Source: Solen grandis (taxonomy: Eukaryota; Mollusca; Bivalvia; Adapedonta; Solenidae). From it: 64,000 nt of DNA. A program made the position numbers and the translations under genes. Below are positions 21,701-26,938 of this stretch, in pieces. The stretch is taken from contig CM037784.1 of assembly GCA_021229015.1 (NCBI GenBank), positions 65,809,223 to 65,873,222 on the forward strand, given 5' to 3'. The notes under the pieces were generated by a model. It searched no databases and was not told the DNA's origin. It saw nothing but the letters and a program-made list of their open reading frames with translations. How positions within the stretch are numbered: the first letter of the stretch is position 1; the number at the start of each line of letters is the position of its first letter.

Positions 21701-23513
21701 ATGGGCTCTGCCCTCTGCCAGCCATAAATCAAGTGAGTACTTTAGGACAAGAAGAATTTTCATATTTGTACTATATACATATAAGGAAAATGGGCTAAGC
21801 CCACTGGCAGTCAGGTTTTTCAACGGATCAAAATAATTTAAACAATCTTGGTAGAGAGTGACCGTAGGAACCTCTGTGCCAAATAACTTTGAAATCCAGC
21901 CAGTAGTTTTGGAGGAGAAGATATTTGAAGTTTTTGCTATATACATATCAGGAAAACGGGTTCTGTCCCCTGGTGGCCATGTTTTTCAACAGATCAAAAT
22001 AATTTGAACAATCTTGTTAAATAGTGACCTAAGGAACATCTGTGCCAAATAACTATGAAATCCAGCCAGTATTTTTGGAGGAGAAGATTTTCCAAATTTG
22101 TACTATATACATATAAGGAAAACAGGCTCCACCCCCTGGTGGCCATGTTTTTCAACGGATCAAAATAATTTGAACAATCTTGGTTGAGAGTGACCCAAGG
22201 AACATATGTGCCATATAACTTTGAAATCTTGCCAGTAGTTTTGGAGGAGAATATTTTCAAAATTTTCATGTTTTTCTTTCCGTTGCTATGGCAACCAGAG
22301 TTCTGCATGGAATCAAATTCTCTGAACAACTACAAAAGGGCTTCACCCAAGGAACATTCCTGTGACGTTTCTTTGAATTTGGCCCAGTGGTTTAGGAGAA
22401 ATGTTGTTTTAAGTTAAATGTTGACGACGGACGATGGACAAGGGACATTCATTAGTCACAATAACTCACCTTGAGCACGTTGTGCTCAGGTGAGCTAAAA
22501 ATTGATCAACTTTCATTTGACTGACTGTCCCTTATAAATATAATAAGTAGGAGGCAACTTACCATTTTTTTCACCTCTTTGTTCCATGTTTCTTTCATGA
22601 TCTTCCGCACTTTGTCATGCTCATTTCTTCTAGCTGCCAATGGCTGAAAAACAAAACCAATACCATTTAAAGGCCATCTTTTACTTTGCAATGATGTAGG
22701 ACTATTGTGTTGGTTGTTTATTTTTATTATCTGCTTTGAACTTAACCCTTTCCCTCATAGAGGAAACCATGAAAAGACCTATGCGAACAGCATAAAACCA
22801 GATCAGCCTGCGAGTAACTCGCAGGCTGATCAGGTTTTATGCTGTTCGCTGCTCCTCAGTGGTCTGGTAATGAGGATTTTACAATTAATTTTGGTAAGGT
22901 TTAAGTGTGGCTTTCTGCAGATCAGGCTTTATGTGGTACCTATTGAGTGCGTCAATATGAGTCTATATGAGGGAAAGGGTTAAAGAGCTAAATATAATAT
23001 TCATATCTATATGTTGATGACAATGTTGTACAAAGAACAAGAGTGTTCTTTGGAACATGTGTGTCGTTTGCTGAAGCACTATGGAAATGCGTGACAGACA
23101 ATGGAAAAGTGATCCCTATTTGTCACCTCTGCTTACAGCATATGACACAATAACTACATCTGGCCAAGCAGTTAAGACTTTGTTATGTTGGACAATTTAT
23201 TTTAATTATCCACCAAGACAAAAAAGCTGATGAGAAAAATCATATCAGACTGGTATTTCATAAAGTCACAGACTGTCCTGGGTGTATTGTGATTCATATT
23301 CCATCAATACTTGCATTTTTTGTAAATTGCATTTTTTGTAAATGCGTAAGATCAACATTCGATACAATGTCTGTGACATAATAATAACAAAAGAGCACAT
23401 GAGCTAAGATTAATTAATACTGAATAGTCTGGGGTTACCATAGTTACCTCAACAAACTTGGTGGTCTGAAGGAGAGTGAATGTAGCCTGGCATGTCTTGG
23501 AATATTCCACATC
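542..23513 (-). CDS. F-BAR and RhoGAP domain protein, ARHGAP29/ARHGAP45/GMIP family (5' incomplete)
   Basis: Gene-level entry. The product would bind membranes through an F-BAR coiled-coil dimer and stimulate GTP hydrolysis by a Rho-family GTPase. Visible exons run from 23513 down to 10815, plus a probable last exon at 542-732. All junctions from 23513 to 15552 and from 14856 to 10815 keep the frame. The F-BAR part holds ARRNEHDK followed by long charged helices. The RhoGAP part holds the arginine-finger motif GIYRVSG, the KLYLRQLPEPLL helix and NLGIVFGPTLLRP. In vertebrate relatives a C1 zinc-binding domain sits between F-BAR and RhoGAP; I could not find it here. The N-terminal exons are missing, probably because of the assembly gap at 24372-24471. 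Which of the three vertebrate paralogues is closest cannot be decided by eye. Confidence 0.88.
841..1310. repeat. Two diverged direct copies of a dispersed element
   Basis: Two blocks at about 841-1020 and 1092-1300 share an ordered series of matches: a start like ATCTCCAAAGGT / ATCACTAAAGGT, then ATCTTCATGTAATGT / GTCTTCATGTAATGT, then GGGACAGGA and a GAAACCAGG / GAAGCAGGG block near the end. They look like two insertions or a duplication of one non-coding element. No open frame is convincing. Confidence 0.55.
1475..1666. repeat. 40-bp satellite, left segment (about 4.7 copies)
   Basis: Near-identical 40-bp units contain the palindromic core TTGTACATGTA and the block ACACATACCCCAGTATGTAA. 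The array stops at about 1666 where a foreign element is inserted, and resumes at about 2980 with the same unit and phase. Confidence 0.92.
1667..2979. mobile_element. Non-autonomous element with 14-bp inverted repeats inserted in the 40-bp satellite
   Basis: This 1.3-kb segment interrupts the satellite. Perfect 14-bp inverted repeats sit just inside its ends: ATACCCCCCCGCAA at 1694-1707 and TTGCGGGGGGGTAT at 2964-2977. The interior holds five to six direct repeats of about 155 bp (roughly 1960-2885) containing AAAGGGGCATAACTTGG and AATCCTTCCAGTAGTTTAG, then a GGAC/ACGG microsatellite at 2893-2930. No protein is encoded. A shorter element with similar end logic lies at 41222-41500. Confidence 0.75.
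2980..4294. repeat. 40-bp satellite, right segment (about 33 copies)
   Basis: This continues the array at 1475. Neighbouring units differ at a few positions: TATGTTACAC against TATTTTACAC, AACTTG against TTACTTG, and CCCCAG, CCCTGG or CCCAGG. The variants tend to alternate, suggesting an 80-bp higher-order unit. Open frames here are by-products of a repeat lacking stops in some frames. Confidence 0.93.
4295..4590. other. AT-rich non-coding stretch
   Basis: No exon, RNA gene or clear repeat seen. Confidence 0.5.
4591..4980. mobile_element. Short inverted-repeat element, CCTCATGAATATTCATG family
   Basis: Starts GTTAACCCTTTACCTCATGA and ends TATATGAGGTAAGGAGTTAA, giving imperfect terminal inverted repeats of about 17 bp. 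The interior shares CTGGGTCTGCTCTGTTTGCA with related copies at 8500, 30908, 37065, 39613 (inverted) and 56740 (inverted). It is non-coding, MITE-like or a folded SINE. Confidence 0.7.
4981..6640. other. Intron or intergenic, no gene seen
   Basis: AT-rich single-copy-looking sequence. Small open frames such as 5877-6122 lack recognisable domains and splice context. A T-rich run lies at 6261-6276. Confidence 0.5.
6645..6965. repeat. Degenerate tandem repeat of about 20 bp
   Basis: The motif CCAAGTACATGACTGACTTA recurs about 15 times with variants (TCCATGTACATG, GCAAGTACATG, TCTCCAAGTACA). An open frame at 6373-6729 on the minus strand runs into it and is not convincing as a gene. Confidence 0.85.
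6970..8086. other. Non-coding stretch with small repeats
   Basis: Holds a T-rich tract at 7169-7195. A short inverted pair flanks a T tract and a CAA microsatellite: ATTAATCTCTACTGAGATCTG at 7652-7672 and the matching inverse at 7742-7762. No exon seen. Confidence 0.5.
8087..8293. mobile_element. Short element with TTAACCCTTA inverted termini
   Basis: Begins TTAACCCTTATCATG and ends CATTATAAGGGTTAA, an imperfect terminal inverted repeat. The core carries a GATCAGGCTGCACAGATGCA segment that is partly self-complementary with the following AAGCTGATC. Non-coding. Confidence 0.65.
8497..8740. mobile_element. Short inverted-repeat element, CCTCATGAATATTCATG family
   Basis: Shares CCCATGAATATTCATATACA, the GAGACCCTGATCAGAC block and GGGTCTGCTCTGTTTG with the copy at 4591. 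Ends TATATGAGGTTAAGG. Confidence 0.65.
8741..9801. other. Non-coding stretch
   Basis: No exon or clear repeat recognised. The open frame at 9503-9706 has no family features. Confidence 0.45.
9802..10052. mobile_element. Hairpin element, AACCCTTTCCCTCATA family, degraded right end
   Basis: Begins TTAACCCTTTCCCTCATATA and ends AAAGGGTTAA. It contains the central hairpin region (AACAGCATAAAACCTGATCA ... TTTATGCTGTTCGC). Better-preserved copies are at 22742-22983 and 27156-27396. Confidence 0.75.
10053..10814. other. Intron of the RhoGAP gene
   Basis: AT-rich, with no convincing exon. Confidence 0.45.
10815..10906 (-). CDS. RhoGAP gene exon, proline-rich tail
   Basis: Frame SQTAVGVKEQIIPPNIPQPS then GVPDSAPHSK, ending AAG|GTAAC. 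The acceptor is taken at GCTCAG|TATCC rather than the upstream TTTTCAG because only that choice keeps the frame from the preceding exon (one carried base). The segment is proline-rich and probably disordered, after the RhoGAP domain. Confidence 0.7.
11036..11290 (+). mobile_element. tRNA-derived SINE (type 2)
   Basis: An A-box-like TGGCTGAGTGGTTAAG at 11044-11059 and a B-box-like GGGTTTGATCCCC at 11088-11100 are spaced as in a tRNA. The head resembles tRNA-Ser or tRNA-Leu. A non-tRNA body follows (CAAGGACTGGTTGGCCCTGT). Related copies: 14440-14670, 18580-18772, 27425-27815, 38690-39020 on minus and 55925-56140 on plus. It is not a functional tRNA gene because no acceptor stem closes it. Confidence 0.75.
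11291..12340. other. RhoGAP intron with SINE-like remnants
   Basis: A tract at about 11640-11890 repeats the theme AAGGTCAA.CT... (two diverged segments at 11630-11740 and 11760-11890). At about 12055-12250 there is a degraded tRNA-like piece with GATTCAATCCCC. No exon seen. Confidence 0.4.
12341..12525 (-). CDS. RhoGAP gene exon, end of RhoGAP domain and following linker
   Basis: Reads GGNASLACLVDTPHQTRVVE then LLIVNAEILFGPNEDHQVVH and on. The LVDTPHQTRVVELLI part matches the last helix of the family's RhoGAP domain. The acceptor is CCTCAG|GGGAGG and the donor CAG|GTATGC. One base is carried in the third codon position at entry and one base is carried out. The open frame on the opposite strand at 12300-12509 is a shadow. 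Confidence 0.9.
12526..12771. other. RhoGAP intron
   Basis: Nothing recognised. Confidence 0.5.
12772..12852 (-). CDS. RhoGAP gene exon carrying the NLGIVFGP motif
   Basis: Reads VASHAEQNQMNASNLGIVFG then PTLLRP. The asparagine-rich helix and VFGPTL are hallmarks of RhoGAP domains, where the conserved Asn helps position the GTPase switch. Acceptor TTGACAG|AGTT, donor CA|GTATGT. Confidence 0.95.
12853..13503. other. RhoGAP intron
   Basis: No repeat or exon recognised. Confidence 0.5.
13504..13622 (-). CDS. RhoGAP gene exon, central RhoGAP helices
   Basis: Reads ENMGGGLDKEGTLERLHLLI then DNLPFSNRKTCGVLMHHLK. The LPxxNxxTLxxLMxHL-type helix is diagnostic of RhoGAP folds. Acceptor TTTCCAG|GAG, donor AAAAG|GTCAGT, leaving two bases that join the next exon as an Arg codon. 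Confidence 0.95.
14185..14379 (-). CDS. RhoGAP gene exon with the catalytic arginine finger
   Basis: Sixty-five codons beginning GIYRVSGVKSTVENLCQRFE; the arginine of GIYR (codon at 14368-14370) is the catalytic finger. Then VISNVLKLYLRQLPEPLL, the most conserved helix of this family, and ends FIQVAK. Acceptor TTCTAG|GG, donor AAG|GTAACA. The Cys in ENLCQ is shared with ARHGAP29 relatives. Confidence 0.97.
14440..14670 (-). mobile_element. SINE type 2 body fragment
   Basis: Shares TATGCTGAGCACCAAGCAAG, GTGACACCATACTGTGACAT-like and GTTACAT...CTAAAA blocks with the copies at 18580 and 38690, in minus orientation. The tRNA head is lost or degraded. Confidence 0.55.
14764..14856 (-). CDS. RhoGAP gene exon, start of RhoGAP domain
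   Basis: Reads EQVEHYHSAIPPIISKCLKE then VERRGITVK, leading directly into GIYRVSG. It matches the first helix of the domain (IPxII-KCxxEIExR in relatives). The donor AAG|GTAACC is clear. The acceptor is ambiguous: AG dinucleotides would start the exon at 14856, 14850 or 14844, all in the same frame, and the polypyrimidine tract is poor. An in-frame TAG just upstream rules out a longer exon. Confidence 0.82.
14857..15551. other. RhoGAP intron where C1-domain exons would be expected
   Basis: I looked on the minus strand for a Cys/His-rich C1 exon and saw none. The stretch holds a plus-strand SINE at 15056-15300 and AT-rich sequence. Confidence 0.5.
15056..15300 (+). mobile_element. tRNA-derived SINE (type 1)
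   Basis: Head GGATAGCATAGTGGTAACGT at 15067-15086 is A-box-like. The body GTTTCCTCCCACAATAATGA is shared, inverted, with the better copy at 42005-42196. The B box is decayed here. Confidence 0.7.
15552..15808 (-). CDS. RhoGAP gene exon, serine-rich linker after F-BAR
   Basis: Eighty-five full codons: KYRVPVKAWAQQGIVANSDT, DSQSGSSKSLDSSPSNSPYP and so on, ending QVDVQSILK. Serine/proline-rich and likely phosphorylated and disordered, as in the inter-domain linkers of this family. Entry completes a Gly-base codon as Asp. Donor AAG|GTGAGC in phase 0. The plus-strand open frames at 15607-15861 are shadows. Confidence 0.88.
16085..16185 (-). CDS. RhoGAP gene exon, serine-rich linker
   Basis: Reads GDVSNRKVSTQSNESVSSEH then HSQEGSPTLSSRR. 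Acceptor GGTTGCAG|GGGGG, donor AGAG|GTGGGT. Two bases from the previous exon and one here complete a Lys codon. Confidence 0.88.
16200..16370. repeat. TA, CA and GA microsatellites
   Basis: A TATATA/ACACAC tract at 16200-16260, then GA repeats at 16312-16369. Confidence 0.85.
16455..18064. mobile_element. Element with perfect 15-bp terminal inverted repeats
   Basis: Ends are TAGTCCCCTACCGGC at 16455-16469 and GCCGGTAGGGGACTA at 18050-18064, exact inverses. Inner sequence at 17603-18000 has three direct repeats of CAAACTTGATCTGTAAGTCA with GACTCACACACCAAAAAT. A different element (16591-17597) lies within it. A second family member, 13 of 15 bases matched between its ends, is at 61700-61976. 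No transposase is encoded, so it is non-autonomous. Confidence 0.8.
16591..17597 (+). mobile_element. ACAAGAGGGCC element with internal tandem repeats
   Basis: Head ACAAGAGGGCCAAGATGGCC, with the GGGCC...GGCCC hairpin duplicated, then CGCTCACCTGAG. The interior carries about five direct copies of a unit containing AAGATTTTTCTAAGATTTGAC and TTCAAGATATCATCAAGACA. The end is TTGTTGACGGACGATGGACG. The usual tail hairpin is missing. Confidence 0.8.
18295..18428 (-). CDS. RhoGAP gene exon, end of F-BAR domain
   Basis: Reads YHTLCEASKKYEAGSQYAEF then VRRLPASSSAAIQYEEFRFE. The QYAEFVRRLP end of the F-BAR domain is typical of this family. Acceptor CTTTCAG|TAT, donor TCAAA|GTGAGT. Confidence 0.92.
18580..18772 (-). 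mobile_element. SINE type 2 copy
   Basis: Shares TATGTTGAGCACCAAGCAGG and GACTTTGGTATGTCACC with copies at 14440, 27425 and 38690. Minus orientation; the tRNA-like head is degraded. Confidence 0.6.
18811..19668 (+). mobile_element. ACAAGAGGGCC element
   Basis: Head ACAAGAGGGCCAAGATGGCC, then CACTCACCTGAG. The interior has about five repeats of a unit with GACCTAGTTTTTGACCCCAC and CCTGACCAAGTTTCATGAAG. Tail TTGTTGACGACGGACAACGG then GGTGAGCTAAAAA. The open frame at 19346-19561 is only the repeat read in phase. Confidence 0.85.
19723..19779 (-). CDS. RhoGAP gene exon, F-BAR
   Basis: Reads VTVDYFQLLQTVSAPVPVQ. Acceptor TTGTGCAG|GTG, donor CAG|GTAAGC, phase 0 at both ends. Matches the VTxxYFQLQ segment of the family's F-BAR domain. 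Confidence 0.92.
20215..20352 (-). CDS. RhoGAP gene exon, F-BAR coiled coil
   Basis: Reads AAEAETTYKACVAEANNRQS then DLQRVKSDLLASIREQIFLS DQVIKK, a long helical segment with heptad pattern. TYKACVxEANxRQ is characteristic of the ARHGAP29/45 F-BAR. Acceptor CCTCAG|GCT, donor AAG|GTAATT, phase 0. Confidence 0.95.
20640..20870. repeat. Dispersed element with GACCGCTTAAC motifs
   Basis: Shares GTCAAACCTG...GGTCAGTCAAG-like and CCGCTTAACA...GGTGAC blocks with 28830-29010. Both contain several ACCGCTAA / GACCACTAAATGCAGG sub-repeats. Confidence 0.55.
21208..21393 (-). CDS. RhoGAP gene exon, F-BAR coiled coil
   Basis: Sixty-two codons: QEAVTNLKKAQSLYVTRQQE, YEKARELSQKTESEILSHSN and so on to KKSEEDASHK. 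Acceptor ATTCCAG|CAA, donor AAG|GTATGG, phase 0. Lysine-rich end suits membrane binding. A different frame in this span is a shadow. Confidence 0.95.
21609..22500 (+). mobile_element. ACAAGAGGGCC element, long type
   Basis: Head ACAAGAGGGCCATGATGGCC; interior of four diverged repeats of about 150 bp (GACCAAGGAACAT..TGTGCCAAATAACTTTGAAA). Tail has GTTGACGACGGACGATGGAC followed by a hairpin at 22464-22496 (GAGCACGTTGTGCTC inside matching CTCACC/GGTGAG arms) and CTAAAA. Close relative at 43585-44316. Confidence 0.85.
22563..22643 (-). CDS. RhoGAP gene exon, F-BAR signature
   Basis: Reads PLAARRNEHDKVRKIMKETW then NKEVKKM. The ARRNEHDK-RK stretch is the best single marker of the ARHGAP29/45/GMIP F-BAR. 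Acceptor TTTTCAG|CCA, donor ATG|GTAAGT, phase 0. Confidence 0.95.
22742..22983. mobile_element. Hairpin element, AACCCTTTCCCTCATA family
   Basis: Terminal inverted repeats TTAACCCTTTCCCTCATA and TATGAGGGAAAGGGTTAA are perfect over 18 bp. A near-perfect palindrome of about 67 bp fills 22783-22849, centred on 22816. Non-coding; could be a MITE or a processed structured RNA gene. The inverse copy is at 27156-27396. Confidence 0.85.
23037..23150 (+). mobile_element. Short ACAAGAGTGTTCTTTGGAAC element
   Basis: About 115 bp, matching 40971-41100 along its length (ACAAGAGTGTTCTTTGGAAC, GACAGACAA, GTCAC..CTGCTT.CAGCA). GTGTTCTTTGGAACAC is a hairpin. Confidence 0.75.
23448..23513 (-). CDS. RhoGAP gene, most upstream exon found (F-BAR)
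   Basis: Reads DVEYSKTCQATFTLLQTTKF VE. Acceptor ATTTCAG|GAT, donor GAG|GTAACT, phase 0 at both ends. In relatives 60-100 F-BAR residues plus an N-terminal region precede this point; those exons are not visible before the N-run at 24372. Confidence 0.88.
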
Positions 23514-24371
23514 CTGAAATATAGGGCAGGCAGGTGTCAGAAAAGAAAACACGCATTCTCTGCTACAGGGGACATAAGTCTCAGACTGACATCAGGAACA
23601 GTACTATTCCTAATTGAGCTATCTAAACATCTATCTTTTTAATTAGAAACCCTTTTAATTTTTTTTCAAATTTATTGTTCCTCATTCAACAATCTATATA
23701 TTCATTTTTTTCAATAGAAACCACTTTTACATTTATTACAACCCCTTGGCCCCATCAATTTAAATTGATTTGACACTTATTTTCATTTTCTATGAGATAA
23801 CTGAAAACACTTTGCTTGATTATATGAAATAAAATTATATAATATTTTGAGGAGTGAGAGCAAAACTAGGCTAAGTGCATATAGATATATAAGCTCTCAC
23901 CCCCTTTTGATTTATCAGAATTTGAATTGCAGAAATGCTAATATCCTAAATACCTGTCTCATCATGATTAAGTTTCCTTCTCATTCATTCTACAAACCTT
24001 TCCCGTGTTTACAGATGAATTCAAAATGACTTAAAGAATATCAAACAACTACAATGGGAAAACAGGAAGCCAAGGGTTGACCTGGTTTACACAAAAGATC
24101 ACACAGTTTTGTTTATGATACTATCTGTGAGCAACTGACCTTGCTATGAATGGGAAAGGCCTGGTAATTTCAAATTTTCACAAAGGGTGCATTAAATTAT
24201 AGGCTATATACTTTAGTTAGAAAAGCTACTGTTAATACATTAAATATTTCATATACATGAATTTCAAAATATTACCACAATTGAAATCTGAAAAATTGTC
24301 TTTGATGTATTAAAAACTATTATGAAAACTTTATTGATCTACGACATGACAATGAAAGCACCAGTTTTTGT
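23514..24371. other. Sequence left of the assembly gap, no exon seen
   Basis: AT-rich. I found neither RhoGAP 5' exons nor DMAP1 3' exons here. Confidence 0.5.
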
Positions 24372-24471
24372 NNNNNNNNNNNNNNNNNNNNNNNNNNNNN
24401 NNNNNNNNNNNNNNNNNNNNNNNNNNNNNNNNNNNNNNNNNNNNNNNNNNNNNNNNNNNNNNNNNNNNNNN
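24372..24471. other. Assembly gap of exactly 100 N
   Basis: One hundred consecutive N, the conventional placeholder for a scaffold gap of unknown length. Both flanking genes are broken on the sides facing it. The 90-aa open frame spanning it is meaningless. Confidence 0.99.
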
Positions 24472-26783
24472 ATAGAGGCCTTCTTTCTATTTCTTAAAGG
24501 ATTTTTCTTAAGTCATGTTTTTTACATAAAAAAAAAAAAACTTTTTAAAAATTTGATTAAAAAGTTTAAATTAATTATTTTTAATTTTCAATGACGTCAG
24601 ATTTGACGTCAGCTTCAAAAGTTTGTTCGCGCTCTAGACCTTCAATTTTGGTCCGATTATCTTGATATTTTCACAGAAGATGTATTTCCGGATGTAGATT
24701 TGCACCTTGGCATTCAAATTTCCAAATTTGAAAATATAAAGATATCATGGCAAAACCGAGATTCAAACTTAGGTCCTTAATTACATTTTAATGTTACAAA
24801 GCCCCCTGATGCGTTAGAAGCATGAAAATTGGACAGCATATCGGCATAGAGGTTTACATTTTTTTTTCTGAATGATTTTCTTTTACGTCACGTGGTTATG
24901 ACGTCATTAAAAAGACAAAAAGGCATTTTTTTAACATTTCTCTTGCTCTGATATCATGAATTTTGAATCAATCTTAATTGAAATCTTCAGAATTGATAGA
25001 GTTAAAATTGAAGTGATGCATACTGCAAGAAATATTTGATTTGTCACGTGGTTGTGACGTCATGAATACTAAAGCAAGAATTATTTTAAAAAAATCATAT
25101 AAAATCGCCAATTAGATCAATGAACTTGAAATTTTCAAGAATGTCGAAAATTAGTACGTTCATAAGGGTTTGAAAGTTTTAAGTTATTACGTCATCAAAC
25201 ATGGCAGATATTCATGTTTGATGGAACGCATACATGAAAATGTAAAAACAAACCTGTTCACATTCTCGAAGATATTTTTTTCTGGATTAATAGAACGTTA
25301 GCTAATCATGTCCTTCCAAAACAGATACTTTTCTTTAGTCACTTGATTTTGCCGTGGTTAAAATATTAAATCATTCATTTCAATTTGTATTCACACTTCA
25401 GCGTCATGAGTATTGTGGCAATCTAAAGCATACCTTAAGGAATTTATGTTGTGTCACTTGTTTATGAACATTGATTTGCAAGCAAAATACATTTAAAAAA
25501 AACATAAGATTGGACATATCAACTTTAAATAAGTAATATTGCCGTTCCTTGACATGCGCAGAAAAGTTCAAGTGATTACGTTATCAAACATGACTTATTC
25601 ATGTTTTTCTTTAAAGGGCTAATTCATGAAAAAATATTAATTTGAAGAAAGAAATGAAAGCGGTCATTGGGCTGGTTGAGGAAGATCCGATTGTTCTTTT
25701 GCAGGAATGAGTGCCTGCGTTGAATAGTGAATTGTGGTACATTTTTTACTAAAAGAGTCGCATTTACGATGAATTAGTAAAATTATACTAGAGCCAGAAA
25801 ACCTTTACGGATAACTTATTGCATTTGCTTTCACGGCTTTCTGCAAACCTTAAGAAAATGACAAATACATATATATCTACCTATCGATTTTTTGTTTTCT
25901 AATGTTTAACAGTTTCTTTTTCTTAATCTGTAAAAATAAGCAAATATATAAAGCAAATGAATTGATGAAAGTTTCAAGACGTTTATAACGTTAATTACAT
26001 AGAAATAAGAAATTATTTTCATGATTTTGCTTACACCTCTTCCTTTGTTTCCATCTATTTTTGCAAACATAAAACTCAATCAATTTAAAGGTTGAAAGTC
26101 ATGGTTTTCAAAGTATTTCTTTTCTTTTTTACAATTTCAATTGTGGATCAAATTGCAATGAATATTTGGTTAGTCATATGCTTACGAAGAAAAAGATATT
26201 AAATAAAGAATAAAGAATAAAAAAAAATAAATTAGAATCGATTGAATAATGTAAGAAAAAATTCTTGAGGATAGTATTATCTTAAAATTTTCCTGTTTTT
26301 TTTTTTTCTGCATGAAAGTAAACGGTGGCGTAATCACATTAGAGTCATATATATGCTTTATTGATATCTTTTTAAGAAGATGAAAATAAAAAAAAGATTT
26401 AAAGCTTATTTTGAACATAAGTTTATATTTATGATAATGATGATTTACGTATTAAATCTTACATCATTATGCATCATTCCATTTCTTTGTATTAACTTAT
26501 ATATTCAATAATTTTGAAATAAGCAAACGGAAAGCCGCTTCGTTTGTATCTTAAACAAACGACTTCTAGTTGAACTTGTACTGGGACTAATTATCTATTC
26601 TAGATTAGACATGGTATTTGGATAATAACTACAGTCTATCTAACAATAAATAACAACAATGAACAAATAAAAGGATGGAGGTCAATGATTTTAACTATTA
26701 CGCTGGAATACACATTATAAGTGTGCACAGATATCATTAATGGCAAGTTCTGTAAGCCTGCAACAAACAGTGTCTCAACTCAC
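24472..26783. other. AT-rich stretch with repeated ACGTCA motifs, no exon seen
   Basis: From about 24590 to 25620 the octamer TGACGTCA or close variants recur (24592, 24603, 24899, 25056, 25187, 25574), often next to TCACGTGGTT. This suggests a diverged dispersed repeat. The rest is AT-rich with poly-T and poly-A runs. The last DMAP1 exon should follow 26784 on the minus strand but is not seen. Confidence 0.5.
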
Positions 26784-26938
26784 CTTGCCCGGGTTGAGCG
26801 TCTCGTACTGATGTTTGAGTGTCTCCAATTCGTAGTCACAGTGAGCCAGGGCCAGCTTCAACTCGTACAGTAACACAATGTCTTGTCGCAACTCGTTGAA
26901 ATGTCCAACGATATCCTCCGTTGGCATCGGATTGTACT
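26784..26938 (-). CDS. DMAP1: DMAP1 exon 10
   Basis: Reads YNPMPTEDIVGHFNELRQDI then VLLYELKLALAHCDYELETL KHQYETLNPGK. The FNELRxDxVLLYELK-ACxxCxYEL segment is the conserved C-terminal part of DMAP1. Acceptor CTCAACAG|AG completes a Glu codon. Donor AAG|GTGAGT in phase 0 shows that at least one more exon follows; about 65 residues of tail are expected from vertebrate homologues. Confidence 0.96.

Noticed and set aside
24322..24594. 90-codon frame across the N-run
   Set aside because: Exists only because N codons are read through.
26784..26938. Exon first considered as part of the F-BAR gene because of its helical FNELRQD segment
   Set aside because: Sequence order and the VLLYELK motif match DMAP1, and it joins DMAP1 exon 9 in phase.
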